64,000 nucleotides of DNA from Cupriavidus sp. P-10 (lineage in GTDB: Bacteria; Pseudomonadota; Gammaproteobacteria; Burkholderiales; Burkholderiaceae): contig NZ_AP025171.1 in the NCBI RefSeq assembly GCF_003402535.2, positions 1,798,001-1,862,000 of the forward strand, written 5' to 3'. A program made the position numbers and the translations under genes. Of the stretch, positions 48,522 to 58,337 are shown piece by piece (position 1 is the first letter of the stretch; every line of letters begins with the position of its first letter). The notes below the pieces were generated by a model that saw nothing but the letters and a program-made list of their open reading frames with translations, searched no databases and was not told the origin of the DNA.

Positions 48522-51065
48522 ATGAAGGAAGTGATCCGGCCCGAGCACGCCGACGACACCCGTACCGCCCTGTCCGGCGCCAGCCTGCGGCGCGCGTTCC
48601 TGGACCACGTGTTCCATACCCAGGGCAAGCTGCCCGGGCACGCCAGCCAGAACGACCTCTACCAGGCGGCGGCGCACACCGTGCGCGACCGGTTGGTGCA
48701 GCGCTGGATCAGCACCGCCGAAGCCTACCTGGGCCAGCCTTCGCGCACCGTCGCCTACCTGTCGGCCGAATTCCTGATGGGCCCGCACCTGGGCAACAAC
48801 CTGATCAACCTCGGCATCTTCGATGAAGTGCGCGAGGCCATGGCGGCGGCCGGGCTGGATCTCGACCGCATCCTGGAGCAGGAAGTCGAGCCGGGGCTAG
48901 GCAACGGCGGCCTGGGTCGGCTGGCGGCGTGCTTCATGGATTCGCTGGCGACGCTGGAGATCCCGGCGCTGGGCTACGGCATCCGTTACGAATACGGCAT
49001 CTTCCAGCAGACCATCATGGACGGCATGCAGGTGGAGAAGACCGATACCTGGCTGCGCAACGGCAACCCGTGGGAGATCCAGCGCTCCGAATGGGCGGTA
49101 CAGGTGCGCCTCGGCGGCCACACCGAGCACTACACCGACGACCGCGGCCACTACCGCGTGCGCTGGGTGCCGGCCAAGACCGTGGCCGGCGTGCCCTTCG
49201 ACTCGCCGATCCTGGGCTACCGCGTCAATACCGTGAACACGCTGCGGCTGTGGCGCGCCGATGCCACCGAGGCCTTCGACTTCCATACCTTCAACCGCGG
49301 CGACTACCTCGGCGCGGTGAGCAAGAAGGTGACGTCGGAGAACCTGACCAAGGTGCTCTACCCCAACGACGAGACCGCGCAGGGCAAGGAGCTGCGGCTG
49401 GAGCAGCAGTACTTCTTCGTCGCCTGTTCGCTGCAGGACATGTTGCGGCTGCTGGCCGTCGATGGTATCCCGGTGACGCGCTTCCACGAGAAGTTCGCGG
49501 TGCAGCTGAACGACACGCACCCGGCGGTAGGTATCGCCGAACTGATGCGGCTGCTGGTCGACGAGAACGACCTGACATGGAACGAGGCCTGGGACATCAC
49601 CCAGCGCGCCTTCGCCTATACCAACCACACGCTGCTGCCCGAGGCGCTGGAGCGCTGGCCGCTGCAGTTGTTCCGCCGTGTGCTGCCACGGCACCTGGAA
49701 ATCATCCTGGAGATCAACGCGCGCTTCCTGGACGAGGTTCGCATCCGTTTCTTCGGCGACGAATCGCGGCTGTCGCGGCTGTCGCTGATCGACGAGCAGG
49801 GCGAGCGCCATGTGCGCATGGCCAACCTGGCGTGCGTGGGCAGCCACGCCATCAATGGCGTGGCCGAGCTGCACTCGCGGCTGATGCGCGAGGACGTGCT
49901 CAAGGACTTCTACGCGATGTGGCCGGAGAAATTCACCAGCATCACCAACGGCGTCACGCCGCGACGCTGGCTGGCGCTGTCCAACCCGAGGCTGACGCGG
50001 CTGGTGACCGATGCGATCGGCGATGGCTGGATCTCCGACCTGGAGCGCATCCGCGTGCTCGAGCCCTATGCAGACGATGCCGGCTTCCGCAAGGGATGGC
50101 AGGCGATGCGGCGCGCCAACAAGGAAGACCTGGCGCAGCTGATCCGCGACACCACCGGCGTGGTGGTGGATCCGTCGTCGATGTTCGACGTGATGGTCAA
50201 GCGCATCCACGAATACAAGCGCCAGCACCTCGCGGTGCTGCACGTGATCGCGCTGTACCACCGCATCAAGTCCGACGCGAACGCGGAGATCCCCCCGCGC
50301 ACCTTCCTGTTCGGCGGCAAGGCCGCGCCGGGTTACGAATACGCCAAGCTGATGATCCGCTTCATCACCTCGGTCGCCGAAGTGATCAACCGCGACCCGC
50401 AGGTGCGCGACCGGCTCAAGGTGGTGTTCCTGCCCAACTTCAACGTCACCTACGGCCAGCGCATCTACCCGGCGGCCGACCTGTCCGAGCAGATCTCGCT
50501 GGCGGGCAAGGAGGCCTCCGGCACCGGCAACATGAAGTTCGCGATGAACGGCGCGCTCAACATCGGCACCATGGACGGCGCCAATATCGAGCTGCGCGAG
50601 GCCGTCGGCAACGACAACTTCTTCCCGTTCGGCCTGACCGCGTCCGAGGTCTATGCCCTGCGCGCGAGCGGCTACGACCCGGCGGCCTACTACCACAGCA
50701 ATCCGCAGTTGCGCGCTGTGATCGACCTGGTCCAGCAGGGCTTCTTCTCGCGCGGCGATCCGGCGCTGTTCCGGCCGCTGTGCAACCCGCAGGCGGGGCA
50801 CGACCCCTACCTGCTGCTGGCGGACTTCGCTTCCTATATCGAATGCCAGCAGATCGTCTCCGACGCCTATGCCGACCAGGATCGCTGGCAACGCATGTCG
50901 ATCCTGTCGTGCGCGCGTTCCGGCCGCTTTTCGTCCGATCGCGCCATCCGTGAATACTGCGAGCGCATCTGGAACGTCGAGCCGGTGCCGGTGCGGCTCC
51001 TGCACCGTGCCAGCGGCGCGCCGTGGCAGGTAGATCCCGGCGCCCGGGGGCCGCGCGCGGCATAG
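48522..51065 (+). CDS. glgP: Glycogen/maltodextrin phosphorylase
   Basis: The 847-residue GT35 enzyme releases glucose-1-phosphate from alpha-1,4-glucans using PLP. Clear signatures are VEPGLGNGGLGRLAACFMDS, KFAVQLNDTHPAVGIAELMR and the PLP site EASGTGNMKFAMNGALNIGT with Lys672. Length is full. It follows malQ after 114 bp, with AGGAGG before the ATG, so it may have its own promoter or be read through. With GlgX and MalQ it forms the glucan breakdown arm. Confidence 0.95.
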   Translation: MKEVIRPEHADDTRTALSGASLRRAFLDHVFHTQGKLPGHASQNDLYQAAAHTVRDRLVQRWISTAEAYLGQPSRTVAYLSAEFLMGPHLGNNLINLGIFDEVREAMAAAGLDLDRILEQEVEPGLGNGGLGRLAACFMDSLATLEIPALGYGIRYEYGIFQQTIMDGMQVEKTDTWLRNGNPWEIQRSEWAVQVRLGGHTEHYTDDRGHYRVRWVPAKTVAGVPFDSPILGYRVNTVNTLRLWRADATEAFDFHTFNRGDYLGAVSKKVTSENLTKVLYPNDETAQGKELRLEQQYFFVACSLQDMLRLLAVDGIPVTRFHEKFAVQLNDTHPAVGIAELMRLLVDENDLTWNEAWDITQRAFAYTNHTLLPEALERWPLQLFRRVLPRHLEIILEINARFLDEVRIRFFGDESRLSRLSLIDEQGERHVRMANLACVGSHAINGVAELHSRLMREDVLKDFYAMWPEKFTSITNGVTPRRWLALSNPRLTRLVTDAIGDGWISDLERIRVLEPYADDAGFRKGWQAMRRANKEDLAQLIRDTTGVVVDPSSMFDVMVKRIHEYKRQHLAVLHVIALYHRIKSDANAEIPPRTFLFGGKAAPGYEYAKLMIRFITSVAEVINRDPQVRDRLKVVFLPNFNVTYGQRIYPAADLSEQISLAGKEASGTGNMKFAMNGALNIGTMDGANIELREAVGNDNFFPFGLTASEVYALRASGYDPAAYYHSNPQLRAVIDLVQQGFFSRGDPALFRPLCNPQAGHDPYLLLADFASYIECQQIVSDAYADQDRWQRMSILSCARSGRFSSDRAIREYCERIWNVEPVPVRLLHRASGAPWQVDPGARGPRAA

Positions 51066-51249
51066 ATGCCTTCATGCGCGCATGCGCGAAGTGTGCGGTA
51101 TCGCATGCGCGGGACGCCGAATGAACCCCGGTACTTTCTACAATCGCCCATGTAACAAAACTGTCGGCACGGCCCGCTCCTGCCCGCGCGCCGCGCCGCA
51201 ATGCGCTGTTCTGCTGGCATGGAGTTCGCATTGCGCAAGAGCCGCCGCA
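51066..51249. promoter_or_regulatory. Probable separate promoter region for treZ-treY
   Basis: This 184-bp gap holds GGTACTTTCTACAATCG at 51130-51146, closely similar to the motif before glgE. This suggests treZ-treY is started independently but under the same control. No gene is seen in it. Confidence 0.4.
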
Positions 51250-53301
51250 ATGCCTACCTCAAGGTCCCCAGATCCAGACCCAGACCCAGACGCCAACCGT
51301 TGGCAGGAGCCGAATTTGAATGCGAACCCGATTCTAGTCGCCCCGGGTGCCAGGTCCACCCTGCCAAACCTGGCCCCGCTCGACTGCTTTGCCGCGCCCT
51401 CTTCACGGGCCTTTTCCTCCAACGACGAACACGCGCAGGACTACCTGTTCGGGCCGGCCTGGCTGCCTGACGGGCGCGTGCGCTTCCGCCTGTGGGCGCC
51501 TGACGCGGCCGAGCAAGGCCACGCCGTGCGGCTCGAAATCGCGGGCCTGGGACCCGTCCATATGGCGGCGGGGCCCAACGGCTGGTTCGAGGCGATCGTG
51601 CCGTGCTGCGAAGGCGCGCGCTACTGGTTCCGGCTCGACGACGGCACCACCGTGCCCGACCCGGCCTCGCGCTGGCAGGCCGACGACGTGCACGGGCCGA
51701 GCATCGTGCCGGCGCGCGACGCTAGTGCCTCGTACGCGTGGACATGCCCCGACTGGCGCGGCCGGCCCTGGCATGAGGCCATCGTCTATGAAATGCATGT
51801 CGGCCTGTGCGGCGGCTTTGCGGGCGCCGCGCAGCAACTGCCGCGGCTGGCCGCGCTGGGCTTCACCGCCATCGAGCTGATGCCGGTGGCCGAGTTTCCC
51901 GGCGCACGCAACTGGGGCTACGACGGCGTGCTGCCGTTCGCGCCGGAGTCCAGCTACGGCACCCCTGACGAGTTGCGCGCGCTGGTCGACCGTGCGCACG
52001 CGCTCGGCCTGATGGTGCTGCTGGACGTGGTCTACAACCACTTCGGGCCCGAGGGCAACTACCTGCACCGCTACGCCAGCGCCTTCTTCCGCACCGACCG
52101 GCAGACCCCATGGGGCCCGGCCATCGATTTCCGGCGCCCGCAGGTCCGGCGCTTCTTCACCGAGAACGCGCGCTACTGGCTGGAACAGTTCCGCTTCGAC
52201 GGGCTGCGGCTCGACGCGGTCCACGCCATCGAGGACGAAGGCTGGCTTGCGGCGCTGCCCGGCGAACTGCGTACGGCGCTGGCCGATAGCGCTCGCGGCA
52301 CTGGCGGTGATCGCCACGTGCACCTGGTGCTGGAGAACGACAACAACGACGCCGCGCTGCTGGCGCAGGGCTTCGATGCGCAATGGAACGATGACGCCCA
52401 CCACGCGCTGCATGTGCTGCTGACGGGCGAGGACGACGGCTACTATCGCGACTATGCCGGCCCCGCCGGCGTTGCTCCCGCTGCCGCCGAGCGTGGCCAG
52501 CCTGCGCTGCGCCACCTCGCGCGCGTGCTGGCCGAAGGCTTTGCCTACCAGGGCGAGCCCTCGCGGCACCGTTCCGCCGGCGCGGCCGCCGCCGTGTGCC
52601 GCGGCCAGCCCAGCGCGCACCTGCCGCCCACGGCCTTTGTCAGCTTCCTGCAGAACCACGACCAGGCCGGCAACCGCGCGCTCGGCGAACGGCTGGCCAG
52701 CCTGGCCGACCCGCGCGCGCTGCGTGCCGCCGTGGCGCTGCAGCTGCTGTGCCCGCAGGTGCCGTTGGTGTTCATGGGCGAAGAGACCGGCTCGCGGCAG
52801 CCGTTCCTCTACTTCACCAGCCATCCGCCGGAACTGGCCGAGGCCGTGCGCGAAGGCCGCCGCCGCGAATTCGCCGCCAGCGCGGCCTTCGGCGACGATG
52901 CGCGCGCCGCCGCCATCCCCGATCCCAACGACCTGGTTACGTTCGACGCGTCGCGGCCTGCGCTGGAGGACGACGCTGACTGGGCCCCGTACTACCGCGA
53001 GCTGCTGTCGATCCGGCGACGCGAGCTGTTGCACCGGCTGCCGGGCTGCCAGTCTGCCGGTGTCGACATCCTGGGCCGCGCGGCGCTTTGCGCGCGCTGG
53101 CACCTGATGGACGGCATGGAGCTGAGCCTGTGGCTGAACCTCGGCGACGAAGCGGTGCCCGCCATGCAACCCTGTCACGACCAGCGCGCGGCGCTGCATG
53201 AGAGCGCACCGGGCGCTGCCGCGGAACTGTCCGCCGGCATGCTGCCGCCGCTGGCCTGCGTCGCCACGTTGTGCGAGCCCGCCGCGGCGCGCGCCAGGTA
53301 A
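51250..53301 (+). CDS. treZ: Malto-oligosyltrehalose trehalohydrolase
   Basis: The 683-residue GH13 enzyme cuts trehalose from maltooligosyl-trehalose. Features are VRFRLWAPDAAEQGHAVRLE (N-terminal beta domain), GVLPFAPESSYGTPDELRAL, nucleophile Asp322 (GLRLDAVHAIEDEG), Glu in HLVLENDNND and Asp in FLQNHDQAGNRALGER. The N-terminal 60 residues before the domain include a PDPDPDPD run and are poorly conserved. A TTG at 51316 with AGGAG six bases upstream is an equally good start giving 661 residues. Its TAA stop overlaps the treY ATG by one base. Confidence 0.9.
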   Translation: MPTSRSPDPDPDPDANRWQEPNLNANPILVAPGARSTLPNLAPLDCFAAPSSRAFSSNDEHAQDYLFGPAWLPDGRVRFRLWAPDAAEQGHAVRLEIAGLGPVHMAAGPNGWFEAIVPCCEGARYWFRLDDGTTVPDPASRWQADDVHGPSIVPARDASASYAWTCPDWRGRPWHEAIVYEMHVGLCGGFAGAAQQLPRLAALGFTAIELMPVAEFPGARNWGYDGVLPFAPESSYGTPDELRALVDRAHALGLMVLLDVVYNHFGPEGNYLHRYASAFFRTDRQTPWGPAIDFRRPQVRRFFTENARYWLEQFRFDGLRLDAVHAIEDEGWLAALPGELRTALADSARGTGGDRHVHLVLENDNNDAALLAQGFDAQWNDDAHHALHVLLTGEDDGYYRDYAGPAGVAPAAAERGQPALRHLARVLAEGFAYQGEPSRHRSAGAAAAVCRGQPSAHLPPTAFVSFLQNHDQAGNRALGERLASLADPRALRAAVALQLLCPQVPLVFMGEETGSRQPFLYFTSHPPELAEAVREGRRREFAASAAFGDDARAAAIPDPNDLVTFDASRPALEDDADWAPYYRELLSIRRRELLHRLPGCQSAGVDILGRAALCARWHLMDGMELSLWLNLGDEAVPAMQPCHDQRAALHESAPGAAAELSAGMLPPLACVATLCEPAAARAR

Positions 53302-55964
53302 TGCCGGCCACGGCAGGCACCGCGCCGGCAGCCGCGCGCGGCTTGCCGCGCGCCACCGCCCGGTTGCAGCTGCACCCTGGCTTCACCTTCGCCGATGCCG
53401 CCGGCGTGGTCGACTACTACGCCGCGCTGGGGGTCAGCCACCTGTACCTGTCACCGGTCTGCGAGGCACGGCCGGGCTCCTCGCACGGCTACGACGTCAC
53501 CGACTTCACCCGCGTGCGCGAGGAACTGGGCGGCGAGGCCGGCCTGAAGGCGCTCGCCGCGCGCGCGCGCAGCGCCGGCCTCGGGCTGATCCTCGATATC
53601 GTCCCCAACCACATGGCGGCGGACTGCACCCACAACGGCTGGTGGCGCGATGTGCTGGCGCACGGGCGCGCCAGCCCCCATGCCGGCTGCTTCGACATCG
53701 ACTGGACGCCGCGCGACCCGGCGCTGCATGGCAAGGTCCTGCTGCCAATCCTGGGGCAGTCGTACTGGGACGCGGTAGTCGCGGGCGAGCTGCAGTGGGT
53801 GCCCGCCAGCGGCGGACAGCCGGCCCATTTGCGCTACTTCGACCACGTGCTGCCGCTGGCGCCCGGCAGCGCCGATGCCGAGGCCACCACCGACCCCGGC
53901 TGGTACGACACCACGCAGGCCTCCGGTCGCAGCCGCCTGCACGCGCTGGCGGAACGCCAGCACTACCGGCTGGCCTGGTGGCGCACCGCTGCCGCCGCGC
54001 TGAACTGGCGCCGCTTCTTCGAGATCAGCGACCTGGTCGGCGTGTGCGAAGAAGACCCGCAGGTCTTTGACGCGGTCCATGCGCTGGTCTTCAGGCTGCT
54101 GAGCGAGGGCTGGATCGACGGCGTGCGCGTGGACCATGTCGACGGGCTGGCCGATCCTGCCGGCTACTGCCGCCGCCTGCGCGACGGACTCGACCGGCAT
54201 GCCGCCGCGCGCCCGCCGCTGCTGCGGCTGCAGCGCCCGTGGCTGGTGGTCGAGAAAATCCTCGGCGGCGGCGAACGGCTGCCGCCGGACTGGCAGGTCG
54301 ACGGCACCACCGGCTACGACTTCATGGATGAAGTGGCCGCGGTGCTGCACGACGAGGCCGGCGAAGCGGCGCTCACTGCGCTGTGGGCCATGACCAGCGG
54401 CGACGCGCGCCCGTACACCGATTATGTGCGCGAGGCCCGCTGCCTGGTGCTGCAGCGGCACCTCGTCACCGAATGCGAAGGCGTGACGGCCCGCCTGCAC
54501 GCCTGCGCGCAACAGGAGCCCGGCACCCGCGACCTCACGCCGGCGGCGCTGCGGCAAGCACTGATGGCGCTGATGGCCGCAGTGCCGGTCTACCGCAGCT
54601 ACTACGACGCGCAGCCGACGGCGCGCGACGCCGGCGCCGCGCATGCCGATGACGCCATGGTCGACCAGGCCCTGCTGTCCGCGCGCGGCGGCCTGGCACC
54701 GGACGAGGCCGTGGCGCTGGCATTCATCGCCGGCTGCCTGCGCACGCAGGCCGCGCCGGACAGCGATACTGGCGTGCTGCGCCGCCGCCTGCAGCAGCTA
54801 ATGCCGGCGCTGGCGGCCAAGGCCGGCGAGGACACCGCCTTCTACCGCTACGGCCGGCTGCTGTCGCGCAACGAGGTGGGCAGCGACCCGGCGCAGCTGG
54901 CCACGCCGCCGGCGCAATTCCACGCCCGCATGGCGGCGCGCCGGCTGGCCGGCCCGCATGCGATGCTGGCCACTGCCACGCATGACCACAAGCGGGGCGA
55001 GGACGCACGCATGCGGCTGGCCGTGCTGAGCGAGCTGCCGGGCACTTTCGCCGACGCGGTCGCCGCGTGGGAGCGCGACTGCGCGTCACTGCTCGCCACG
55101 CTGCCGCGCGCGCCCGACCCGGCCAGCCGGCTGATGCTGTACCAGGCGCTGATCGGGGCATGGCCGATGGAGCATGCCGGCGAAGCGGCGCCGGTACCTG
55201 AAGCCCTGCTGGCGCGGATTTCAGCGTGGCAGGTCAAGGCCATCCGCGAAGCCAAGCGCCATGGCAACTGGACCTGCCCCGATGCCGAGTACGAAGGGGC
55301 ATGCGAGGCCTTCCTGCGCGGGATCGCGGCGGCGTGGCCGCAGGGCGTGCTGGCCCATATCGGCAGCTTTGCGCAGCGGATTGCCACTGCCGGCGCGGTG
55401 AATAGCCTGGCGCAGGTGCTGGTGCAACTGACCGCGCCCGGCATCCCGGACCGTTACCAGGGCACCGAAGGCTGGGACCTTAGCCTGGTGGACCCTGACA
55501 ACCGGTGCGCGCCGGACTTCACCCGGCTGCAGTCACGGCTGGCGTGCGGCGCGGGCTGGGCACACTGGCTGGCGCACTGGCGCGACGGCCGGCTCAAGCA
55601 GCAACTGGTGCGCCATGTGCTCGCCGCGCGCGGCGCCGACCCCGGGCTGTTTGCCGACGGCCAGTACAGCATGCTGGCTGCCCAGGGCGCGCTGGCGCCG
55701 CAGGTACTCGCGTTTGCGCGCAGCACTGCGTCGCGCCAGGCCGTCACCGTGGTAACGCGGCTGTCGGCGTCCCGGGTCGACCCGGCCGTGCCGCGCATTC
55801 CGCCGGCGTACTGGGGCGACACCACGCTGAACCTTGGCGCGCCACAGCCGGGCCGCTGGATCGACGCGCTGACGGGACATCCGCTCGATGCGCCCGCTGG
55901 CCGCCTGCGCCTGCGCGATGTGCTGGGCGGGCTGCCGGTGGCACTGCTGCTGCGCGAGCCCTGA
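53301..55964 (+). CDS. treY: Malto-oligosyltrehalose synthase
   Basis: The 887-residue GH13 enzyme converts the reducing-end linkage of maltodextrins to alpha,alpha-1,1, the first step of the TreY/TreZ route. Signatures are DYYAALGVSHLYLSPVCEAR with PGSSHGYDVTDF, LDIVPNHMA, Asp278 (GVRVDHVDGLADP), Glu318 (WLVVEKILGGGERLP) and ATHDHKRGEDARMRL. Length is somewhat above the common 720-800. The ATG shares a base with the treZ stop (TAATG), so the two are coupled. It is the last gene of the carbohydrate cluster. Confidence 0.94.
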   Translation: MPATAGTAPAAARGLPRATARLQLHPGFTFADAAGVVDYYAALGVSHLYLSPVCEARPGSSHGYDVTDFTRVREELGGEAGLKALAARARSAGLGLILDIVPNHMAADCTHNGWWRDVLAHGRASPHAGCFDIDWTPRDPALHGKVLLPILGQSYWDAVVAGELQWVPASGGQPAHLRYFDHVLPLAPGSADAEATTDPGWYDTTQASGRSRLHALAERQHYRLAWWRTAAAALNWRRFFEISDLVGVCEEDPQVFDAVHALVFRLLSEGWIDGVRVDHVDGLADPAGYCRRLRDGLDRHAAARPPLLRLQRPWLVVEKILGGGERLPPDWQVDGTTGYDFMDEVAAVLHDEAGEAALTALWAMTSGDARPYTDYVREARCLVLQRHLVTECEGVTARLHACAQQEPGTRDLTPAALRQALMALMAAVPVYRSYYDAQPTARDAGAAHADDAMVDQALLSARGGLAPDEAVALAFIAGCLRTQAAPDSDTGVLRRRLQQLMPALAAKAGEDTAFYRYGRLLSRNEVGSDPAQLATPPAQFHARMAARRLAGPHAMLATATHDHKRGEDARMRLAVLSELPGTFADAVAAWERDCASLLATLPRAPDPASRLMLYQALIGAWPMEHAGEAAPVPEALLARISAWQVKAIREAKRHGNWTCPDAEYEGACEAFLRGIAAAWPQGVLAHIGSFAQRIATAGAVNSLAQVLVQLTAPGIPDRYQGTEGWDLSLVDPDNRCAPDFTRLQSRLACGAGWAHWLAHWRDGRLKQQLVRHVLAARGADPGLFADGQYSMLAAQGALAPQVLAFARSTASRQAVTVVTRLSASRVDPAVPRIPPAYWGDTTLNLGAPQPGRWIDALTGHPLDAPAGRLRLRDVLGGLPVALLLREP

Positions 55965-55985
55965 AAAGCGCGTCACACGTGTATG

Positions 55986-56675
55986 TCACAAGCGCGGCAT
56001 GTGCGGGATCGGGGCTTGCGATGCGATCGGGGTCAGCGGCGGGCGCGGGACCCTGGGCGCATAGGGCCCATGCGGACCATGCGGACCATGCAACCCGTGC
56101 GGGTCGTGCGGCGGCACCGCCTGGCCGTGATGGAATGGCTGGGCCTCGGCGGGCGGCTCGCGCTGCGCCTGGCTGGGCGAGGCGCTGCGGTCCTGCGGCA
56201 GGTAGGGCCGGATCACGACGGCGACGTAGTCGTCTTCCTTCGGCGTCACCACGATATAGGCAAGGCCGGACATCACCAGCCCCACTTCGCCCAGTTCGGT
56301 GGCAATGCGCGCCACGATAAAGCGCTGCAGCAGCAGCGGGTTGACGCTGTCGTCGATGGCAAGCGCCGCCGTGCAGATGGTCAGAAAGCAGCGCTCGACT
56401 TCGCGGCAGACCACCACCACTTCATCGAGCGCATAGCCGGAACGGCTGGCACGCACCAGCACCGAAACGCCGGAACTGGGCGCGGCGCGGTGCCAGCCGG
56501 GCTTGATCTTGAAACTGGGCAGCGTCAACCCGGAGCCTGTGTCCTGCGCGACCGTATTAAAGCGCTGGGCAAAATCCAGCGGAGTGATCGCGAGCAGCTG
56601 GCGTTCGACCGGCGCTGAGGAAACCGACACCGAAGAGGCCAGGATGACGGTGGACAGGATGCTGGCGAAATTCAT
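55986..56675 (-). CDS. Exported protein of unknown function with His/Pro/Gly tail
   Basis: The 229-residue protein has an N-terminal signal-like segment (MNFASILSTVILASSVSVSS). A folded region of about 20-160 contains three Cys (VVVCREVERCFLTICTAALA) and a hydrophobic stretch AYIVVTPKEDDYVAVVIRPY. The tail is low-complexity with PHDPHGLHGPHGPHGPYAP, a His-rich repeat that could bind metal. No family is recognised. It converges on treY with a 21-bp gap. Confidence 0.6.
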   Translation of the reverse strand: MNFASILSTVILASSVSVSSAPVERQLLAITPLDFAQRFNTVAQDTGSGLTLPSFKIKPGWHRAAPSSGVSVLVRASRSGYALDEVVVVCREVERCFLTICTAALAIDDSVNPLLLQRFIVARIATELGEVGLVMSGLAYIVVTPKEDDYVAVVIRPYLPQDRSASPSQAQREPPAEAQPFHHGQAVPPHDPHGLHGPHGPHGPYAPRVPRPPLTPIASQAPIPHMPRL

Positions 56676-57181
56676 TTCTACCCTCGCAACAGGATGTGCC
56701 GCTCCCCCCGGCCGGCTGCGCTGATAGCCCCGTCAGCGCGCGGCACACGGAGCCGCCGCGGCGTGGGGCCGGCGTGGCGGGTTGTGCTCGGCGGCACATG
56801 CCGAACGCCAGTTGTGGCCAGCATTGCTTCACTATAGACAGGACGGCACGCAAGCACACGACGGTACGCAAGCGGCGCGCCACGGGGCGCGGTGCGTCCC
56901 GGTGCGGGCGGCGTCCACGGCACGATCTGGCCTGGCTGCATGGCGCATGCACTTTCTGCAGCTACTGTAAAAACTACGGCGCGCCTCATTGCGGAAGCAC
57001 CACCCTGGCGGGCGCTACGCTGCGGCGCAAGCCGCACAACCTCCTTTCGCCCCCCGGGAACGGAGCTTGCAGGTTGGTAGCAGGTGCGGGCAGGGTTGCA
57101 TCAGCCCGCCGCTTGCGTAGTAGCCGCCGTCGCGTCCTTGACCCCGTCATTGACGCCGGCGCACCGTACAGGAGGACCGCC
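56676..57181. other. 506-bp divergent intergenic region
   Basis: This region separates two divergent exported-protein genes and holds no convincing gene; the long frames crossing it lack start sites and family patterns. A reverse-strand AGTTTTTACAGTAGC (56961-56975) resembles the motif before glgE. TATAGA near 56834 is a weak -10 candidate. Otherwise nothing is seen. Confidence 0.45.
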
Positions 57182-57553
57182 ATGACAACTCGTTTCCGCT
57201 CCCGCATTCGCCATCTGGCGCTGCCGCTGGCGGTATTCGCCATGGCAGTCGCCCCGGCGGTGCCGGCGGCACCCACCGATGCGCCAGCCGCGCCATCCTC
57301 AACCGGGCGCACCGCCGCGCCGCGCGACACCGAAATTGCCAGCGACCGCACCATCACGTCCGAAGTCCAGGCACGCCTGGCTAACGCCCGCACGCTCGCC
57401 CCGGCGAAGATCCGCGTGTCGACCACCGACGGCGTGGTCAAGCTCGAAGGCTCGGTACGCGACGACAAGCAGCGCGCCATGGCCATGGAACTGGCCCGTT
57501 CGGTACGCGGCGTGACCGCGGTATCCGATGAACTGCGCGCCGGTACCGATTGA
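57182..57553 (+). CDS. Exported BON domain protein
   Basis: The 123-residue protein has a signal peptide (RSRIRHLALPLAVFAMAVAP, cut near VPAAP) and one BON domain: DRTITSEVQARLANARTLAP, then IRVSTTDGVVKLEGSVRDDK, then ARSVRGVTAVSDELRAG. This is the OsmY-like periplasmic arrangement, linked to osmotic and envelope stress. AGGAGG precedes the ATG. It is the first of three small genes on this strand. Confidence 0.82.
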   Translation: MTTRFRSRIRHLALPLAVFAMAVAPAVPAAPTDAPAAPSSTGRTAAPRDTEIASDRTITSEVQARLANARTLAPAKIRVSTTDGVVKLEGSVRDDKQRAMAMELARSVRGVTAVSDELRAGTD

Positions 57554-57595
57554 AAACCCGGATTGAAGACCGCTCGAATCTAGCCTGGAGACACC

Positions 57596-57829
57596 ATGAG
57601 CACCCATCGCCAGCCCGACCATGACACCACGCGGCGCCACAGCGAGCCGCGGCCCGACCCGCACAAGGGCGGGCCCGACATCGAACACGAGCGCGGCAAG
57701 CCGGGACGCGACCGCCGCCACGACGTCGAGCGCGAGCACGATATTCCCGACGAGAACGGCGAGCCGCCTTCGGTGAAGCGCCGCGGCGGCAACCCGGAGG
57801 AAAGCGAGCCGCCGGTGGAAAACACCTGA
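57596..57829 (+). CDS. Small, highly charged disordered protein
   Basis: The 77-residue protein is almost all charged or polar (MSTHRQPDHDTTRRHSEPRP through NPEESEPPVENT), with no hydrophobic core. It resembles hydrophilin-like stress proteins in composition, but no family is recognised. It has a good GGAGA site and lies 42 bp after the BON gene. Confidence 0.55.
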   Translation: MSTHRQPDHDTTRRHSEPRPDPHKGGPDIEHERGKPGRDRRHDVEREHDIPDENGEPPSVKRRGGNPEESEPPVENT

Positions 57830-57876
57830 CCGCTGCATCGCGCCACCATGCCACACCGGACCGCACAGGAGAGACC

Positions 57877-58263
57877 ATGAGCAAGACCGTACGTACCGGC
57901 GCCCGCCACGGGGACCGTGTCGGCAGCACCAGCGGCACGCGACGGGACAGCGCGCAAGCTTCGGCCGGAGGCGGCCGCCCGCGTGACAAGACAGCAACGG
58001 GCGCCGCGCGGGCCCAGGCCGGCAATATCCCCAGCACCCTGGATCCGGATCTGGACCAGGAGACCAACGATATCGAGAGCGAACTCGAGCAGCGCGATGA
58101 AGAATCGCACATGCCGCCGGAAGACGAAATTCCGGAAGAAGAGATCGCCGATGAAGTGGTGCGCGCCGCCGAGGGGCTGCCGGCCGAGGTGCCGGTCGAC
58201 AAGGCCGACCGTACCGACGACCGCGACGAGCACCCGCCCAACCTGCCCCGCCGCGAGCCCTGA
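57877..58263 (+). CDS. Disordered acidic protein
   Basis: The 128-residue protein has a basic Gly/Arg/Ser-rich first half and a strongly acidic second half (DLDQETNDIESELEQRDEES, PEDEIPEEEIADEVVRAAEG). No domain is recognised. AGGAGAG before the ATG is a strong site. It is probably co-transcribed with the two genes before it and is followed by a strong bidirectional terminator. A hydrophilin-like role is a guess from composition. Confidence 0.55.
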   Translation: MSKTVRTGARHGDRVGSTSGTRRDSAQASAGGGRPRDKTATGAARAQAGNIPSTLDPDLDQETNDIESELEQRDEESHMPPEDEIPEEEIADEVVRAAEGLPAEVPVDKADRTDDRDEHPPNLPRREP

Positions 58264-58285
58264 CATCTGACAAGCCGGCAGGGAA

Positions 58286-58323
58286 GAAGGGCGGCGGCGC
58301 AGGTTCGTGCGCCGCCGCCCTTC
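58286..58323. terminator. Strong bidirectional hairpin terminator
   Basis: A perfect 16-bp stem (GAAGGGCGGCGGCGCA at 58286-58301 and its complement at 58308-58323) closes a 6-nt loop. It lies between two convergent genes, 22 bp after one stop and 14 bp before the other. Confidence 0.85.
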
Positions 58324-58337
58324 TCGTTCCCTCACCC

